Of a stretch of 64,000 nt of DNA, positions 34,999-44,073 are shown one piece after another; within the stretch, counting starts at the first letter, position 1, and each line of letters opens with the position of its first letter. A program made the position numbers and the translations under genes. This DNA comes from Nitrospira sp. CG24E (GTDB taxonomy: Bacteria; Nitrospirota; Nitrospiria; Nitrospirales; Nitrospiraceae), in NCBI GenBank assembly GCA_002869895.2, contig NEWP02000002.1:1-64000 (forward strand). Direction: 5' to 3'. Under the pieces are notes generated by a model. The model saw only the letters and a list, made by a program, of their open reading frames with translations. It ran no database searches and had not been told where the DNA came from.

Positions 34999-35138
34999 AG
35001 TTGCAAGTTGTGAGTGGCGAGTAGCGAGTGGCGAGTGGGCGAATCGGTCCATAATCATAAGACAGAAACTCGCAACTCGAAACCTCCCGCGCCTTGCGCT
35101 TCCTACTTTCTACTTCCTACTAGCTACTTGCCAGTTAC
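34999..35138. repeat. Word-like repeat DNA (GAGTGGCGAGTAGCGAG)
   Basis: Units of GAGTGGCGAGT and later CTACTTTCTACTTCCTACT occur in the gap between the two HlyD-fusion genes. The first block has partial complementarity to ACTCGCAACTCG downstream, so a weak hairpin is possible. No gene is present. Confidence 0.35.
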
Positions 35139-35142
35139 TTTG

Positions 35143-37065
35143 TCAGGGGAGCCACGACCAAGCGGCCAACCTCATCCAATCCACCATCTGGTGCGTCCAG
35201 ATCCAGACCAAGGAACGACGATCGATCTCGATCTTGCCCGCTCCTTCCATCCCTGGGCGCAGGCGATCGTGCGGTTGATCGAACCGCGCCTCGACTCGAA
35301 AGAAATTCCTGTTCTCCTTCGCCGTGGACACGGGCGTCACCTTCTCCACGGTCACCGCGATCTCCTCGCTCGGAAAGGCCGACAGCAAGAGGGAGCCCGG
35401 TTGCCCGACCGCAACATCCGCGATATCCCGCTCATCGACTTCGATCACCAGACGGTAACTGTCGAGCGGCGCGACTTCGAAGAGCACTTTCCCCTTTTCG
35501 ATCGGCGCGCCCAACTGCTGGCTGAGATCGCCGGTCACGACGATCCCGTCGAAGGGCGCGACAACCTTGGTATGCGCGAGCTGATCGTCCAGCAGGGCGA
35601 TCTCCGCCTGCGCCTGGTGCATCTGCGCAGTTACGATTTCCACCTTAGCCGCTTCCCGTTCGGCCATCGCCTTGTGATATTCCTTTTGATATTCTTCAAG
35701 CTTGCTCAGCGATTTCAGCCGCTCCAACCTCAGCTCCCGGTCATCCAGCGTGCAGAGCATCTGGCCTGCCTGCACCAGATCGCCAGCCCGCACCGGCGCT
35801 TCGCGGATATACCCATTGAACGGCGCCGCAGCGGCGCGCTGCACGATCGGCTCCAGAACTGTTTTGGCCGAAACGCGGTAGTCTCCCTTCGCCAGAAAGC
35901 AAAAGAGCGCGAGACCCACGACCGCGACGGTCGTCACCTTCAACGCCACATGTCGCGGGCCGACCAAGGAGACGAGATAGTATTTGACTGAGTCCGCCGC
36001 TTTGGTAATCAGCCAACGATCGTCCCGCCGGTGCGTTTCCAGAATCGGGCCGGCCAGTGCGGCGACCGATTGGCAGAGTTCGATCGCCTTGCTATCGAAT
36101 GGCCGATCCATCGGCCGTTCGAGCATCACCGCGCCAATCGGGATCCCGAGCGCTTCCAGCGGAACCGAACAGAGGGCCACGGACCCATGCTGCCGGGCCA
36201 GCTCTGTATGGGTGCGCGATATCACACCCGTCTTCGGTGACCCGTTGGGAAAGACAATGGTCTCCCGTTGATCCACCGCTTCGTCCATGGCCTCGGAGAT
36301 ACTCCGGATGAGATTGGTCTGTTGCTTGAATTCTGCGCTGTGCGACACGGCAAAGCCCCGCGTGCGGCCCCGCGTCACAAACCCGACACTCACACGATCG
36401 CACTGCAGCTTCGTGGCCAGGGCGGTCACCAGCGCCATCGCCGATTCGTAGAACCGTTCGTGGCCGACAGAGGTGGCCACCAGATCCAGCGCGGTTTGAA
36501 TGCGCTCGCGGGTCTCCTGTTCAGCCTTCACCGCTTCTCGCGAGAACAGCAACTCCAGCCAAGCTGCGCCCCAATGGAGTTGCCGCATCATGGCCTGCAG
36601 ATTTTCGGCGCTCTTGGACACGACTTCGAAGACGGCGGCGCCGTGAATGACTCCGCCCGCTTCAATCGGACGCCCGATCGCGTACCGCCCGATCCCGGAC
36701 TCGGTGGAGACGAGCCCGTCCCCGCCCCGCATGACGATTTCCCGCCGTTCCTTCAGTGTCTTCTCAGCCGTCTTACTCAGATGAGTGAGAAAGTGCCCTT
36801 TCACAGGCCAGGTCGCAACAGGACGGAAGGGACCTCGATCAGCCGGGCCCAACAGGATCATGCCGGCTTCCACCGGGCCGATCACGCGACATTGGAGTTC
36901 GAGCCAGCTCGCGCAGAAGGATTCGATGCTCGCCGCATGGGCAAACCGGGCCCAAAGCCCTGAGTCCTGCTCGCCTTCGGCCGGGGCCACGGAAGCAGCA
37001 GCAGCAGACTCAGTCCCTCGACGTAATGCGCCTCGTTCAGATTCAGACTCGACGTATCGATCCAT
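35143..37065 (-). CDS. GAF-domain/HlyD fusion protein
   Basis: A 640-residue protein. The N-terminal ~350 residues are cytoplasmic and contain two GAF-like domains (about 45-175 and 190-345, the second with CDRVSVGFVTRGRTRGFAVS and SVALCSVPLEALGIPIGAVM) joined by a helix. One membrane segment (about 373-391) leads to a periplasmic HlyD part: lipoyl half NGYIREAPVRAGDLVQAGQM, coiled coil, second half VVAPFDGIVVTGDLSQQLGA, and a beta barrel up to GMEGAGKIEI. A sensory domain directly fused to an adaptor suggests that a signal molecule could gate export. The start at 37065 is without a clear ribosome site. Confidence 0.88.
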   Translation of the reverse strand: MDRYVESESERGALRRGTESAAAASVAPAEGEQDSGLWARFAHAASIESFCASWLELQCRVIGPVEAGMILLGPADRGPFRPVATWPVKGHFLTHLSKTAEKTLKERREIVMRGGDGLVSTESGIGRYAIGRPIEAGGVIHGAAVFEVVSKSAENLQAMMRQLHWGAAWLELLFSREAVKAEQETRERIQTALDLVATSVGHERFYESAMALVTALATKLQCDRVSVGFVTRGRTRGFAVSHSAEFKQQTNLIRSISEAMDEAVDQRETIVFPNGSPKTGVISRTHTELARQHGSVALCSVPLEALGIPIGAVMLERPMDRPFDSKAIELCQSVAALAGPILETHRRDDRWLITKAADSVKYYLVSLVGPRHVALKVTTVAVVGLALFCFLAKGDYRVSAKTVLEPIVQRAAAAPFNGYIREAPVRAGDLVQAGQMLCTLDDRELRLERLKSLSKLEEYQKEYHKAMAEREAAKVEIVTAQMHQAQAEIALLDDQLAHTKVVAPFDGIVVTGDLSQQLGAPIEKGKVLFEVAPLDSYRLVIEVDERDIADVAVGQPGSLLLSAFPSEEIAVTVEKVTPVSTAKENRNFFRVEARFDQPHDRLRPGMEGAGKIEIDRRSLVWIWTHQMVDWMRLAAWSWLP

Positions 37066-37128
37066 AGCGATGTCTCAGTGGATAGAGCTGCGATGACTGC
37101 GCGGTGTTACCATCTGTATCCGGATGCC

Positions 37129-37473
37129 TTACTTCGCCGGAGTCCGTTCCGTCTGCGCCGCGCCCATGTCCATGACACCGAAGCGGGCTTCATACTGTTG
37201 CACCACGGAATTCAGCAAGAGCGCCAGCCGTTTTGCGGCAAAGGGGCTGAGGATCACCCGTGAGTTCAACTTCACATGCACTTCCGACGCATCACGCTCC
37301 CACGCGTTATTCATGCCGAAGACCAGCACGACCTCTTCCCGCGAACTGGAGACGTTGCACACATTCGCATAGGCATTGATAATCCCCGTATCGTCGAATT
37401 TAACGACCGGGCTGGTCGCTACCGTCTTGGCAGCCTCGGACGTTCCATTAGCGTCTTTTTGTTTTGTAGACAT
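37129..37473 (-). CDS. DUF3467 family protein
   Basis: A 114-residue soluble protein; ATG 37473 follows GAAGAGGACC. The pattern INAYANVCNVSSSREEVVLVFG, then HVKLNSRVILSPFAAKRLALLL and YEARFG, is that of DUF3467, a small family of unknown function. It is the first gene of the export run, 60 bases upstream of the GAF-HlyD gene. DUF3467 genes are also found apart from secretion loci, so the link comes from position only. Confidence 0.85.
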   Translation of the reverse strand: MSTKQKDANGTSEAAKTVATSPVVKFDDTGIINAYANVCNVSSSREEVVLVFGMNNAWERDASEVHVKLNSRVILSPFAAKRLALLLNSVVQQYEARFGVMDMGAAQTERTPAK

Positions 37474-37964
37474 GGTCCTCTTCCTTCGTTATAGGAAACG
37501 ACTGTGAACGTGCATTCCACCATTCTTTTCCCATCCTGCAGAGGGCTGCTGAAAGCACCCGCAAGCCTCTGGGCACATCTATCCTGTTCGTGTAGTCTGT
37601 TCAGTCTGTTTGGTCTATCTGGTCTGTCTTGTCTATTCGGTCTATCTGGCTTCTCAGGCCTATCCGGCGCGTTTCATTCAACCAGACAGACCAGACGGAC
37701 CAGATGAACCAGATAGACAAGATTGACCAGATAGACCTGACTTGTGACCCCCTTACAAGCCCTTGTACGTGTCACAGTCTAGCAGACTGTTTCTGGATCA
37801 CTAGTAAATTGCGAATACCCTTTTCTCCTAAGACTCCCTGTTCATTGAAGACTCTGTGAACTCCATGGCATTGCGGCCGGCAGGCACAACCTCGGAGGTT
37901 TTTCTCTTCCATTCCTATCTCCTCCCCCTTGTGATACGGTGTACGAACTGTGGAATCTTCATTC
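37474..37964. other. Divergent promoter region between the export genes and glgB
   Basis: This 491-base region has no supported gene. It should contain the promoters of the minus-strand export run and of glgB. Its middle is taken up by a long hairpin repeat (37592-37741). Confidence 0.45.
37592..37741. repeat. Long TTTGGT-type hairpin repeat, copy 2
   Basis: The left half has TCTGTTTGGTCTATCTGGTC-like units, and the right half ACCAGACAGACCAGA-like units. The centre is GCGTTTCATTCAACCAGAC. It is the longest of the three copies, about 150 bases. Confidence 0.6.
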
Positions 37965-40163
37965 ATGTCAGACATGCCGCTCGATCAACTGGTCCAGGGC
38001 CACCATTGGGACCCCCTCGCCATTCTTGGCGCCCATCCGATGACCCAGGGCAATTCCCCTACTGTTGCCATTCGCTGTTTTCTGCCGGAAGCCAAAACTG
38101 TGGCGCTACTTCTGAGTGAGCGGGATCGACTGTCCGTTCCTATGACGCGCCTGCATGAAGCAGGGCTGTTCGAAGCAATTGTCCCAGGACCACTCGGAGC
38201 CAGCCCCTATCGGCTCCGCATCACAAACTACGAAGGACAAGTCTCGGAACGGTACGATCCCTATGGATTCTCACCCCTCCTGACTGATTTTGAATTGCAT
38301 CTCTTCGCCGAGGGCACCTTCTTCAAAGCCTATGACACAATGGGAGCCCATCTCCGAACGGTTCAGGGTATCGCCGGAGTCCATTTTGTCGTCTGGGCGC
38401 CGAATGCCGCACGTGTCAGCGTCGTGGGCGACTTCAATCGATGGGACGGACGCCGCCACCCCATGACGAGCCGCGGAGCAACCGGCCTCTGGGAACTCTT
38501 TATTCCTGAACTCATCGACAACACGCTCTACAAATATGAAATTCTCTCGCGCCACCATGCCGCGCCGCTTCTGAAAGCCGATCCCTATGCGGTTGCCTCG
38601 GAGCTACGCCCCAGGACCGCCTCGATCGTCCGATCACTCTCTCAGTACCAATGGAATGACCAGTCCTGGATGGTGGCTCGAGCACAACAGGATCCGCTCG
38701 CTCGCCCCCTCGCAATCTACGAGGTCCATCTCGGTTCCTGGATGCGCATTCCTGAAGAGGGCAATCGCTGGCTCAGCTATTCGGAGCTTGCCAGTAAGCT
38801 CATCCCATACGTGAGGTATATGGGCTATACCCATGTAGAGCTTCTTCCTATTACGGAACACCCGTTCGATGGATCTTGGGGGTATCAGACCACCGGCTAT
38901 TTTGCTGCTACCAGCCGGCATGGATCTCCCGACGACTTCATGTCCTTTGTCGATATAGCTCATCAGGCTGGAATCGGTGTGTTGATGGACTGGACCCCCG
39001 CACACTTTCCAGACGATCCGCACGGGCTGGCCCAATTTGACGGCACGCACCTCTACGACCATGCAGACCCACGGCTCGGGTACCATCCGGACTGGCATAG
39101 CCGCATTTTCAACTACGATCGCGTCGAGGTTCGGAACTTCCTGCTGAACAGCGCGCTCTTTTGGCTGGATCGATACCACATCGACGGCTTGCGTGTGGAT
39201 GCCGTTGCCTCGATGCTCTATCTGGATTATGGACGAAAGGAGGGAGAGTGGATTCCCAATCGGTTCGGCGGACACGAAAACATCGGCGCCGTCACCTTGC
39301 TGAAGGACTTGAATGTCCTGGTCCACCGTGATTTCCCAGGCGCCATGACCATCGCCGAAGAGTCCACGTCCTGGGCAGGAGTCTCACGTCCCACCTATGC
39401 GGGGGGACTGGGCTTTACGTTCAAGTGGAATATGGGCTGGATGCACGACATGCTGGGATACTTCGGCCACGATCCCGTGCACCGTCCGTTTCATCAGAAT
39501 CAGATTACGTTCGGGCTCCTCTATGCGTTCAATGAAAACTTCGTCCTGGTCCTGTCGCACGATGAAGTGGTGCATGGGAAACGGTCGCTGCTCGATAAAA
39601 TGCCCGGCGACGAGTGGCAACGGTTTGCCAATCTGCGCGCCCTCTATAGCTTCATGTACGGACATCCGGGCAAGAAAATGCTGTTCATGGGAGGAGAGTT
39701 CGGACAGTGGTGCGAGTGGAACCACGACCAGAGCCTGGAATGGCATCTCTGCGATTTCGATCGGCATGCGGGGCTGCAGCGCCTCGTGCGGGACCTCAAC
39801 TTCCTCTACCGCCAAGAACCGGCGCTGCACGAGATCGATCACGACTGGCCCGGGTTTCAGTGGATCGACTTTTGCGATGCGATCCATTCCGTCATCGTCT
39901 TCCTCCGAAAAGCCAAGGACCAAGGGGGTCAGATTGTCTGTGTCTGCAACTTCACCCCTGTTCCCCGCTACAACTATCGAATCGGCGTCCCGCTCGCAGG
40001 CTTTTACTGCGAACTGTTGAACAGCGATTCCACGGTCTACGGAGGAAGCAACATGGGAAACTTCGGAGGACTTCCCACGAACCCTGTCCCCTCCCACGGC
40101 ATGCCCCATTCGCTTGCGCTCACACTTCCACCTCTCTCGGTGTTGTTCTTCAAGCGAACCTGA
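37965..40163 (+). CDS. glgB: 1,4-alpha-glucan branching enzyme
   Basis: A 732-residue glycogen branching enzyme from ATG 37965 (GTG 37950 and ATG 37974 are alternatives; none has a clear ribosome site). An N-terminal CBM48 module (GVHFVVWAPNAARVSVVGDF, NRWDGRRHPM) precedes the GH13 catalytic domain. Catalytic residues can be placed as Asp in DGLRVDAVASMLYLDY, Glu in TIAEESTSW and Asp in VLSHDEVVHGK. The C-terminal beta domain ends with LPPLSVLFFKR. Length and motifs are normal for the family. It transfers alpha-1,4 chains to alpha-1,6 branches in glycogen. No other glg gene is adjacent. Confidence 0.97.
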   Translation: MSDMPLDQLVQGHHWDPLAILGAHPMTQGNSPTVAIRCFLPEAKTVALLLSERDRLSVPMTRLHEAGLFEAIVPGPLGASPYRLRITNYEGQVSERYDPYGFSPLLTDFELHLFAEGTFFKAYDTMGAHLRTVQGIAGVHFVVWAPNAARVSVVGDFNRWDGRRHPMTSRGATGLWELFIPELIDNTLYKYEILSRHHAAPLLKADPYAVASELRPRTASIVRSLSQYQWNDQSWMVARAQQDPLARPLAIYEVHLGSWMRIPEEGNRWLSYSELASKLIPYVRYMGYTHVELLPITEHPFDGSWGYQTTGYFAATSRHGSPDDFMSFVDIAHQAGIGVLMDWTPAHFPDDPHGLAQFDGTHLYDHADPRLGYHPDWHSRIFNYDRVEVRNFLLNSALFWLDRYHIDGLRVDAVASMLYLDYGRKEGEWIPNRFGGHENIGAVTLLKDLNVLVHRDFPGAMTIAEESTSWAGVSRPTYAGGLGFTFKWNMGWMHDMLGYFGHDPVHRPFHQNQITFGLLYAFNENFVLVLSHDEVVHGKRSLLDKMPGDEWQRFANLRALYSFMYGHPGKKMLFMGGEFGQWCEWNHDQSLEWHLCDFDRHAGLQRLVRDLNFLYRQEPALHEIDHDWPGFQWIDFCDAIHSVIVFLRKAKDQGGQIVCVCNFTPVPRYNYRIGVPLAGFYCELLNSDSTVYGGSNMGNFGGLPTNPVPSHGMPHSLALTLPPLSVLFFKRT

Positions 40164-40170
40164 ATGAACG

Positions 40171-40251
40171 TTGTTCGGTTTGTCCGGTCTGTTTTGTTGT
40201 TTGGTTGAACGAACTACACCAGATAAACCAAATGAACCAAACAAACCGGGT
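40171..40251. repeat. Long TTTGGT-type hairpin repeat, copy 3
   Basis: Present in the opposite orientation to copies 1 and 2. Left GTTCGGTTTGTCCGGTCTG and right AACCAAACAAACCGGG arms surround GGTTGAACGAAC. It fills the gap between the convergent glgB and DUF882 genes and could act as a bidirectional terminator. Confidence 0.55.
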
Positions 40252-40268
40252 TTGAACCGAGGAGGGAA

Positions 40269-40835
40269 CTACCAAAACCGGAAGGGACCGCAATCGAGAT
40301 GGATGAACTTCGCGCGCGGATAGACCCCCACACCACCGTACTGCAGCTTCAATGCAGCATGGCGCATCTCGCGAATCGTGACGCCGGGAATATAGAAATC
40401 GAGCGCCTGTCCCTGGACATGTAGGCTGTGCTGCGCGACTCGCCGGCTCCGCTTCACAAGCTGCGCATTATACTCGGGCGCCCGATAGCCGGAAATTACG
40501 TGGATCTCTCCCCCGCTATCGACCGCTTTCTGTACGAGATTCACATGTTCCAGCATGCGCACATCGATGGCGGCAACCTCTCCTGTGTGATGGCAGCGCA
40601 TAATATGGTTCACTTCGTCCAACGCCGTCAGGTCGTAACGACCTTCGCTATCGCGATACTGGACTTGCAGCCGTTCATTCGTGTGCACGTTGAAAAAGGT
40701 GAGTTCGCCGTCGGGGAGTCCGCGCGCATGCGCGACCGATGGCAACAACAGCCTGCTCCCGAGCAGCAGAAGCCCGGCAACGGATGTTTTCAGAAGAGAT
40801 CGGCGAGTCCAAGACCAGGAATCTGGATGCTGCAA
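40269..40835 (-). CDS. DUF882/YcbK-type M15-like peptidase with Tat signal
   Basis: About 188 residues from TTG 40835, which has GGAG seven bases upstream; the frame runs back to GTG 40904 without a good site. The N-terminus is a twin-arginine signal (WTRRSLLKTSVAGLLLLGSR). The mature domain carries the zinc-peptidase-like residues of the family: ISGYRAPEYN, then SLHVQGQALDFYI and FIHLDCGPFRFW. The family includes E. coli YcbK (MepK), a murein endopeptidase, so a cell-wall role is likely. It is convergent with glgB. Confidence 0.88.
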   Translation of the reverse strand: MQHPDSWSWTRRSLLKTSVAGLLLLGSRLLLPSVAHARGLPDGELTFFNVHTNERLQVQYRDSEGRYDLTALDEVNHIMRCHHTGEVAAIDVRMLEHVNLVQKAVDSGGEIHVISGYRAPEYNAQLVKRSRRVAQHSLHVQGQALDFYIPGVTIREMRHAALKLQYGGVGVYPRAKFIHLDCGPFRFW

Positions 40836-41090
40836 AGAACCGCTCCACCAAAAAGTGCACTGCGGTCTATCGGAACGACGGGCACTTGTATCAAAAGCAG
40901 TCACGGCCCGTCAAGCCACAAATCTTGGACCGGCACCCGACGCAGTGCCATGTTCTTTCGCCCTTACGAGATACGCGTCACGCTTCACGAGGAACTGCTG
41001 AAAGGATCCGCTGCTTGACGACATGACCAGGATAGGTCATATCACCCTGGCCGTCCCGGCCCGGAACAACATCCTATGATGGAGGACTCC

Positions 41091-43178
41091 ATGTACACAG
41101 AGTCGATTCGCTCCGGTCACACCCTCCTGCAGCAGTTGATCCTCGCCTCATTCCTGCTGCTCCCCTGGCCTGTCCTGGCGGAGGAAGGAACCGTACTTCC
41201 CCTCTCCAAGATTTCGCTCTATTCCAGCGGGATGGGATACTTTCAACATGACGGCACCGTGAACAATCGCACCCAGCTCGACCTGCGCCTGCAAGCGAAC
41301 CAGATCAACGACATCCTGAAAAGCCTGGTGGTACAGGACTTCGGCGGCGGCAGAGTCTCGACCGTCACCTACGGCTCGCGCGATCCCCTTACTAAAACAC
41401 TCGGCAGTTTCGGGATTAACTTGAACGGCCATCCGACGCTGGGGCAGATTCTGACTCAAGTGCGGGGCGAGCCGGTCGAAGTCGCTACGCCCAATCCCAT
41501 CGTCGGCACCCTGCTGGGCGTGGAGAAAAAAACGGAGTCCATCGGCGAGGGTCCGCAGCACCGTATCGTGGAGCAGGAGTACGTCACGCTCCTGACAGAA
41601 GACGGGTTCCGCTCACTCTCGCTGGCAACCGTCCAACGCATCAAACTCACAAATGCCACCTTGAATGCCGAACTCCAGCAGGCACTGGCAGCCCTCGCCA
41701 CGAACCACGATTCCCAGAAGAAGACGGTCTCGATCGCATTCGACGGAACAGGAAACCGTCAGGCCCGAGTTTCCTACCTGACGGAAACCCCGGTTTGGAA
41801 AACCACCTATCGACTCGTCTTGGACGAGGGCAAGGCCCCCTATCTGCAAGGCTGGGCCATTGTGGAAAATCAGACCCCTCAGGACTGGCGCAATGTCACA
41901 CTCTCGCTTGTCTCGGGACGACCCATTTCCTTCGCGATGGATCTGTATCAACCGCTCTACAATCCGCGTCCAGTTGTCCAGACCGAGCTCTATGCCAACC
42001 TCAGACCCCAGACCTATGGCGATGCGATGGACGAACTCACGCCGATGGCGGCAGCCCCTGCAGCCCGCAACGAACCGAAGAAAGAGCGTTTCCTCGGCAA
42101 GATGACACAAGCTGCTGCCGGTGGCCGAGCCACTGCCCTGGGAGAATCCGACGTCACTGCCGAGAGGATGCGAGTGAATAGCCTGGAAGATGGCGGCGTT
42201 TCCATGGCCATGGCCGAAGACAAGGGCGAGTTGTTTGAATATCGTATCGACCAGCCTGTTACCCTGGCCAAACACCAGAGCGCGCTGTTGCCCATCATCG
42301 GCCAAACGCTCCAGGGACAGAAGGTCTCAGTCTACAATCAAAGCGTCAACGCGAAACATCCATTGAACGGGTATCGGCTCAAGAACACCTCGTCACTCCA
42401 TCTCATGCAGGGGCCAATCACCCTGTTCGATAGCGGCGCCTATGCGGGCGATGCGCGCATCGAGGATCTTCCTCCCGGACAAGACCGGCTCATCAGCTAT
42501 GCCCTCGACCTCAAGACCGAAATAGAGCCGACCCTCCAAGGCGGCACACAAGAACTCGCAACCGTTTCGATCAAGAAGGGCACGATGCTCATCTCGCGCC
42601 GTTTAATCGAAGACCGGACCTATCTCGTCAAGAACCGCGATACGAAGGCCAAGACCGTCCTGATCGAACAGGCCTACCGGGCGGACTGGAAACTAGCCGA
42701 ACCCAAAGAACCGACGGAACGGACCAGGGACATGTACCGGTTCAGCGTGGCAGTCGATCCAGGGAAAAGCGCGACGATCCGAGTAAAAGAAACGCTGCCC
42801 ATTCAGGAATCGATCCTCTTGATGGAGAGCGGTATGGACCAGATCATCTATTACCAGCAAGCGAAGGAAGTCAGCCAGAAAGTGAAGGAGGCCCTGCAGC
42901 GCGTGGCGCAGTTACGCAGCAAGCTGGACGACACCCGCGCCCAGCGGACGCGCCTGGACCAGCGGACCGCTGAGATCACGGCAGAGCATGGCCGCATCCG
43001 CGAAAACATGCAGCGACTCCAGCAGAACTCCGAGCTGTATAATCGCTATGTCAAGAAGTTGGACCAGCAAGAAACCGAGCTGGAGAAACTACGCAAAGAA
43101 ATCGAAAGCCTCAAGAACATGGAAGAGGAACATCGGCGGGAGTTGCAGCACTACGTAATGAGTCTGGACGTGGCGTGA
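41091..43178 (+). CDS. DUF4139 domain protein, exported
   Basis: A 695-residue protein. ATG 41091 follows GGAGG at five bases; the frame start at 41076 would include this site. A signal peptide (LILASFLLLPWPVLAEEG) is followed by LYSSGMGYFQHDGTV and a beta-rich region. The DUF4139 segment (about 220-560) contains ARVSYLTETPVWKTTYRLVL and GWAIVENQTPQDWRNVTLSL. The last ~110 residues are a coiled coil (KVKEALQRVAQLRSKLDDTR onwards). The role is unknown; similar proteins are periplasmic or outer-surface. It stands alone, with a divergent neighbour upstream. Confidence 0.88.
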   Translation: MYTESIRSGHTLLQQLILASFLLLPWPVLAEEGTVLPLSKISLYSSGMGYFQHDGTVNNRTQLDLRLQANQINDILKSLVVQDFGGGRVSTVTYGSRDPLTKTLGSFGINLNGHPTLGQILTQVRGEPVEVATPNPIVGTLLGVEKKTESIGEGPQHRIVEQEYVTLLTEDGFRSLSLATVQRIKLTNATLNAELQQALAALATNHDSQKKTVSIAFDGTGNRQARVSYLTETPVWKTTYRLVLDEGKAPYLQGWAIVENQTPQDWRNVTLSLVSGRPISFAMDLYQPLYNPRPVVQTELYANLRPQTYGDAMDELTPMAAAPAARNEPKKERFLGKMTQAAAGGRATALGESDVTAERMRVNSLEDGGVSMAMAEDKGELFEYRIDQPVTLAKHQSALLPIIGQTLQGQKVSVYNQSVNAKHPLNGYRLKNTSSLHLMQGPITLFDSGAYAGDARIEDLPPGQDRLISYALDLKTEIEPTLQGGTQELATVSIKKGTMLISRRLIEDRTYLVKNRDTKAKTVLIEQAYRADWKLAEPKEPTERTRDMYRFSVAVDPGKSATIRVKETLPIQESILLMESGMDQIIYYQQAKEVSQKVKEALQRVAQLRSKLDDTRAQRTRLDQRTAEITAEHGRIRENMQRLQQNSELYNRYVKKLDQQETELEKLRKEIESLKNMEEEHRRELQHYVMSLDVA

Positions 43179-43262
43179 TTCGCTGAGCAGGCTGAGGAAA
43201 ATTTCTTCGGATGGGCCAGTGCTTTACCGATTCGTACGTCTGAGATAAAAGGAGGACCTCTT

Positions 43263-43387
43263 GCAGGATGCTCAAAAAGATCGTCCAGCAAGGCCGCAGC
43301 GAGTGAAGGACCGAGGCGTACCCGGAGGGTACGTTGAGGGTCTGAACGATGCGAGAACGCCGCTGGAGGACTTTTTCAGCATCCTGC
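43263..43387. repeat. 125-bp palindromic repeat, copy A
   Basis: Ends GCAGGATGCTCAAAAAG and CTTTTTCAGCATCCTGC are inverted repeats with one mismatch; inner parts (GGCGTACCC...GGGTACGTTGAG) are also palindromic. A second copy is at 54839-54962. Its right end touches the stop codon of the DsbA-like gene (CTAG at the junction), so insertion or folding occurs right at the gene end. Confidence 0.75.
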
Positions 43388-43962
43388 TAGGCAAAAAACT
43401 GCCGGACCTGCTCGACCGGCGCGCAGCCGACGAGCAGCTCACCTTCCGGCGAAACCATGAGGGGAACCCCGGCCTGGCCCGTTCTGTGCCAGGCCTTTTC
43501 CCAATCGTGAGCCACCTGGCGACTCTCGTCATCGATCTGCCCCGCAGTCTCCGTTTGGCCGCCCGCCTGCTCAACCAATTGTCTCAGCACTCCCGGATCG
43601 GAAATGTCTTTACCTTGGCACCAAAAGGCCCGATAGGTCTCGCGCACAAACGCCATCCCCTGTGAACGATCGCGCTGGAGGAGTGCCACCGCCTGTTCAA
43701 TCGCCGGTTTCGTATTGGGCTTACCGGGAGGAAGCGCAATGGGCAGACCAGGCGCCAACCGCTGCACAACCGCCACTTCGTGACGCAGCTCAGCGCCCAA
43801 CGAACCCTGCCAGGGTTTCATCGGACGAGGCAGATGCGACGCATGCTGCACACCGCGCCATTGACAGCGGGCGATCAAATCCATCTCGTGCAACCGCTCG
43901 TGCATCGCATAACAGAACGGACAATTGAAATCGCTGTACAGAAGGGTTCGTGCCTCGATCAT
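43387..43962 (-). CDS. DsbA-family thioredoxin-like protein
   Basis: A 191-residue protein without a signal peptide, so probably cytoplasmic. The active-site motif is CPFC in LLYSDFNCPFCYAMHERL, placed after the first strand as in DsbA/FrnE proteins, and the cis-proline loop is GVPLMVS. The helical insertion between the two halves has the expected size. Substrates cannot be predicted. The C-terminal stop lies at the edge of a palindromic repeat; the final residues (VEQVRQFFA) look normal, so the end has probably not been truncated. Confidence 0.88.
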   Translation of the reverse strand: MIEARTLLYSDFNCPFCYAMHERLHEMDLIARCQWRGVQHASHLPRPMKPWQGSLGAELRHEVAVVQRLAPGLPIALPPGKPNTKPAIEQAVALLQRDRSQGMAFVRETYRAFWCQGKDISDPGVLRQLVEQAGGQTETAGQIDDESRQVAHDWEKAWHRTGQAGVPLMVSPEGELLVGCAPVEQVRQFFA

Positions 43963-44073
43963 GCTCTATCCTCTCCCGATCAATCCTGCCGAATCGTGGT
44001 GACCATCCATGGAAATGGCTCCGCCGCGCACGAACGATAGCGACTATCGGGAAAGGCTGTCAAGGGTCCTGGT

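Noticed and set aside
37772-37975. 67-codon minus-strand frame upstream of glgB
   Set aside because: Overlaps the glgB start and has no family resemblance or ribosome site.
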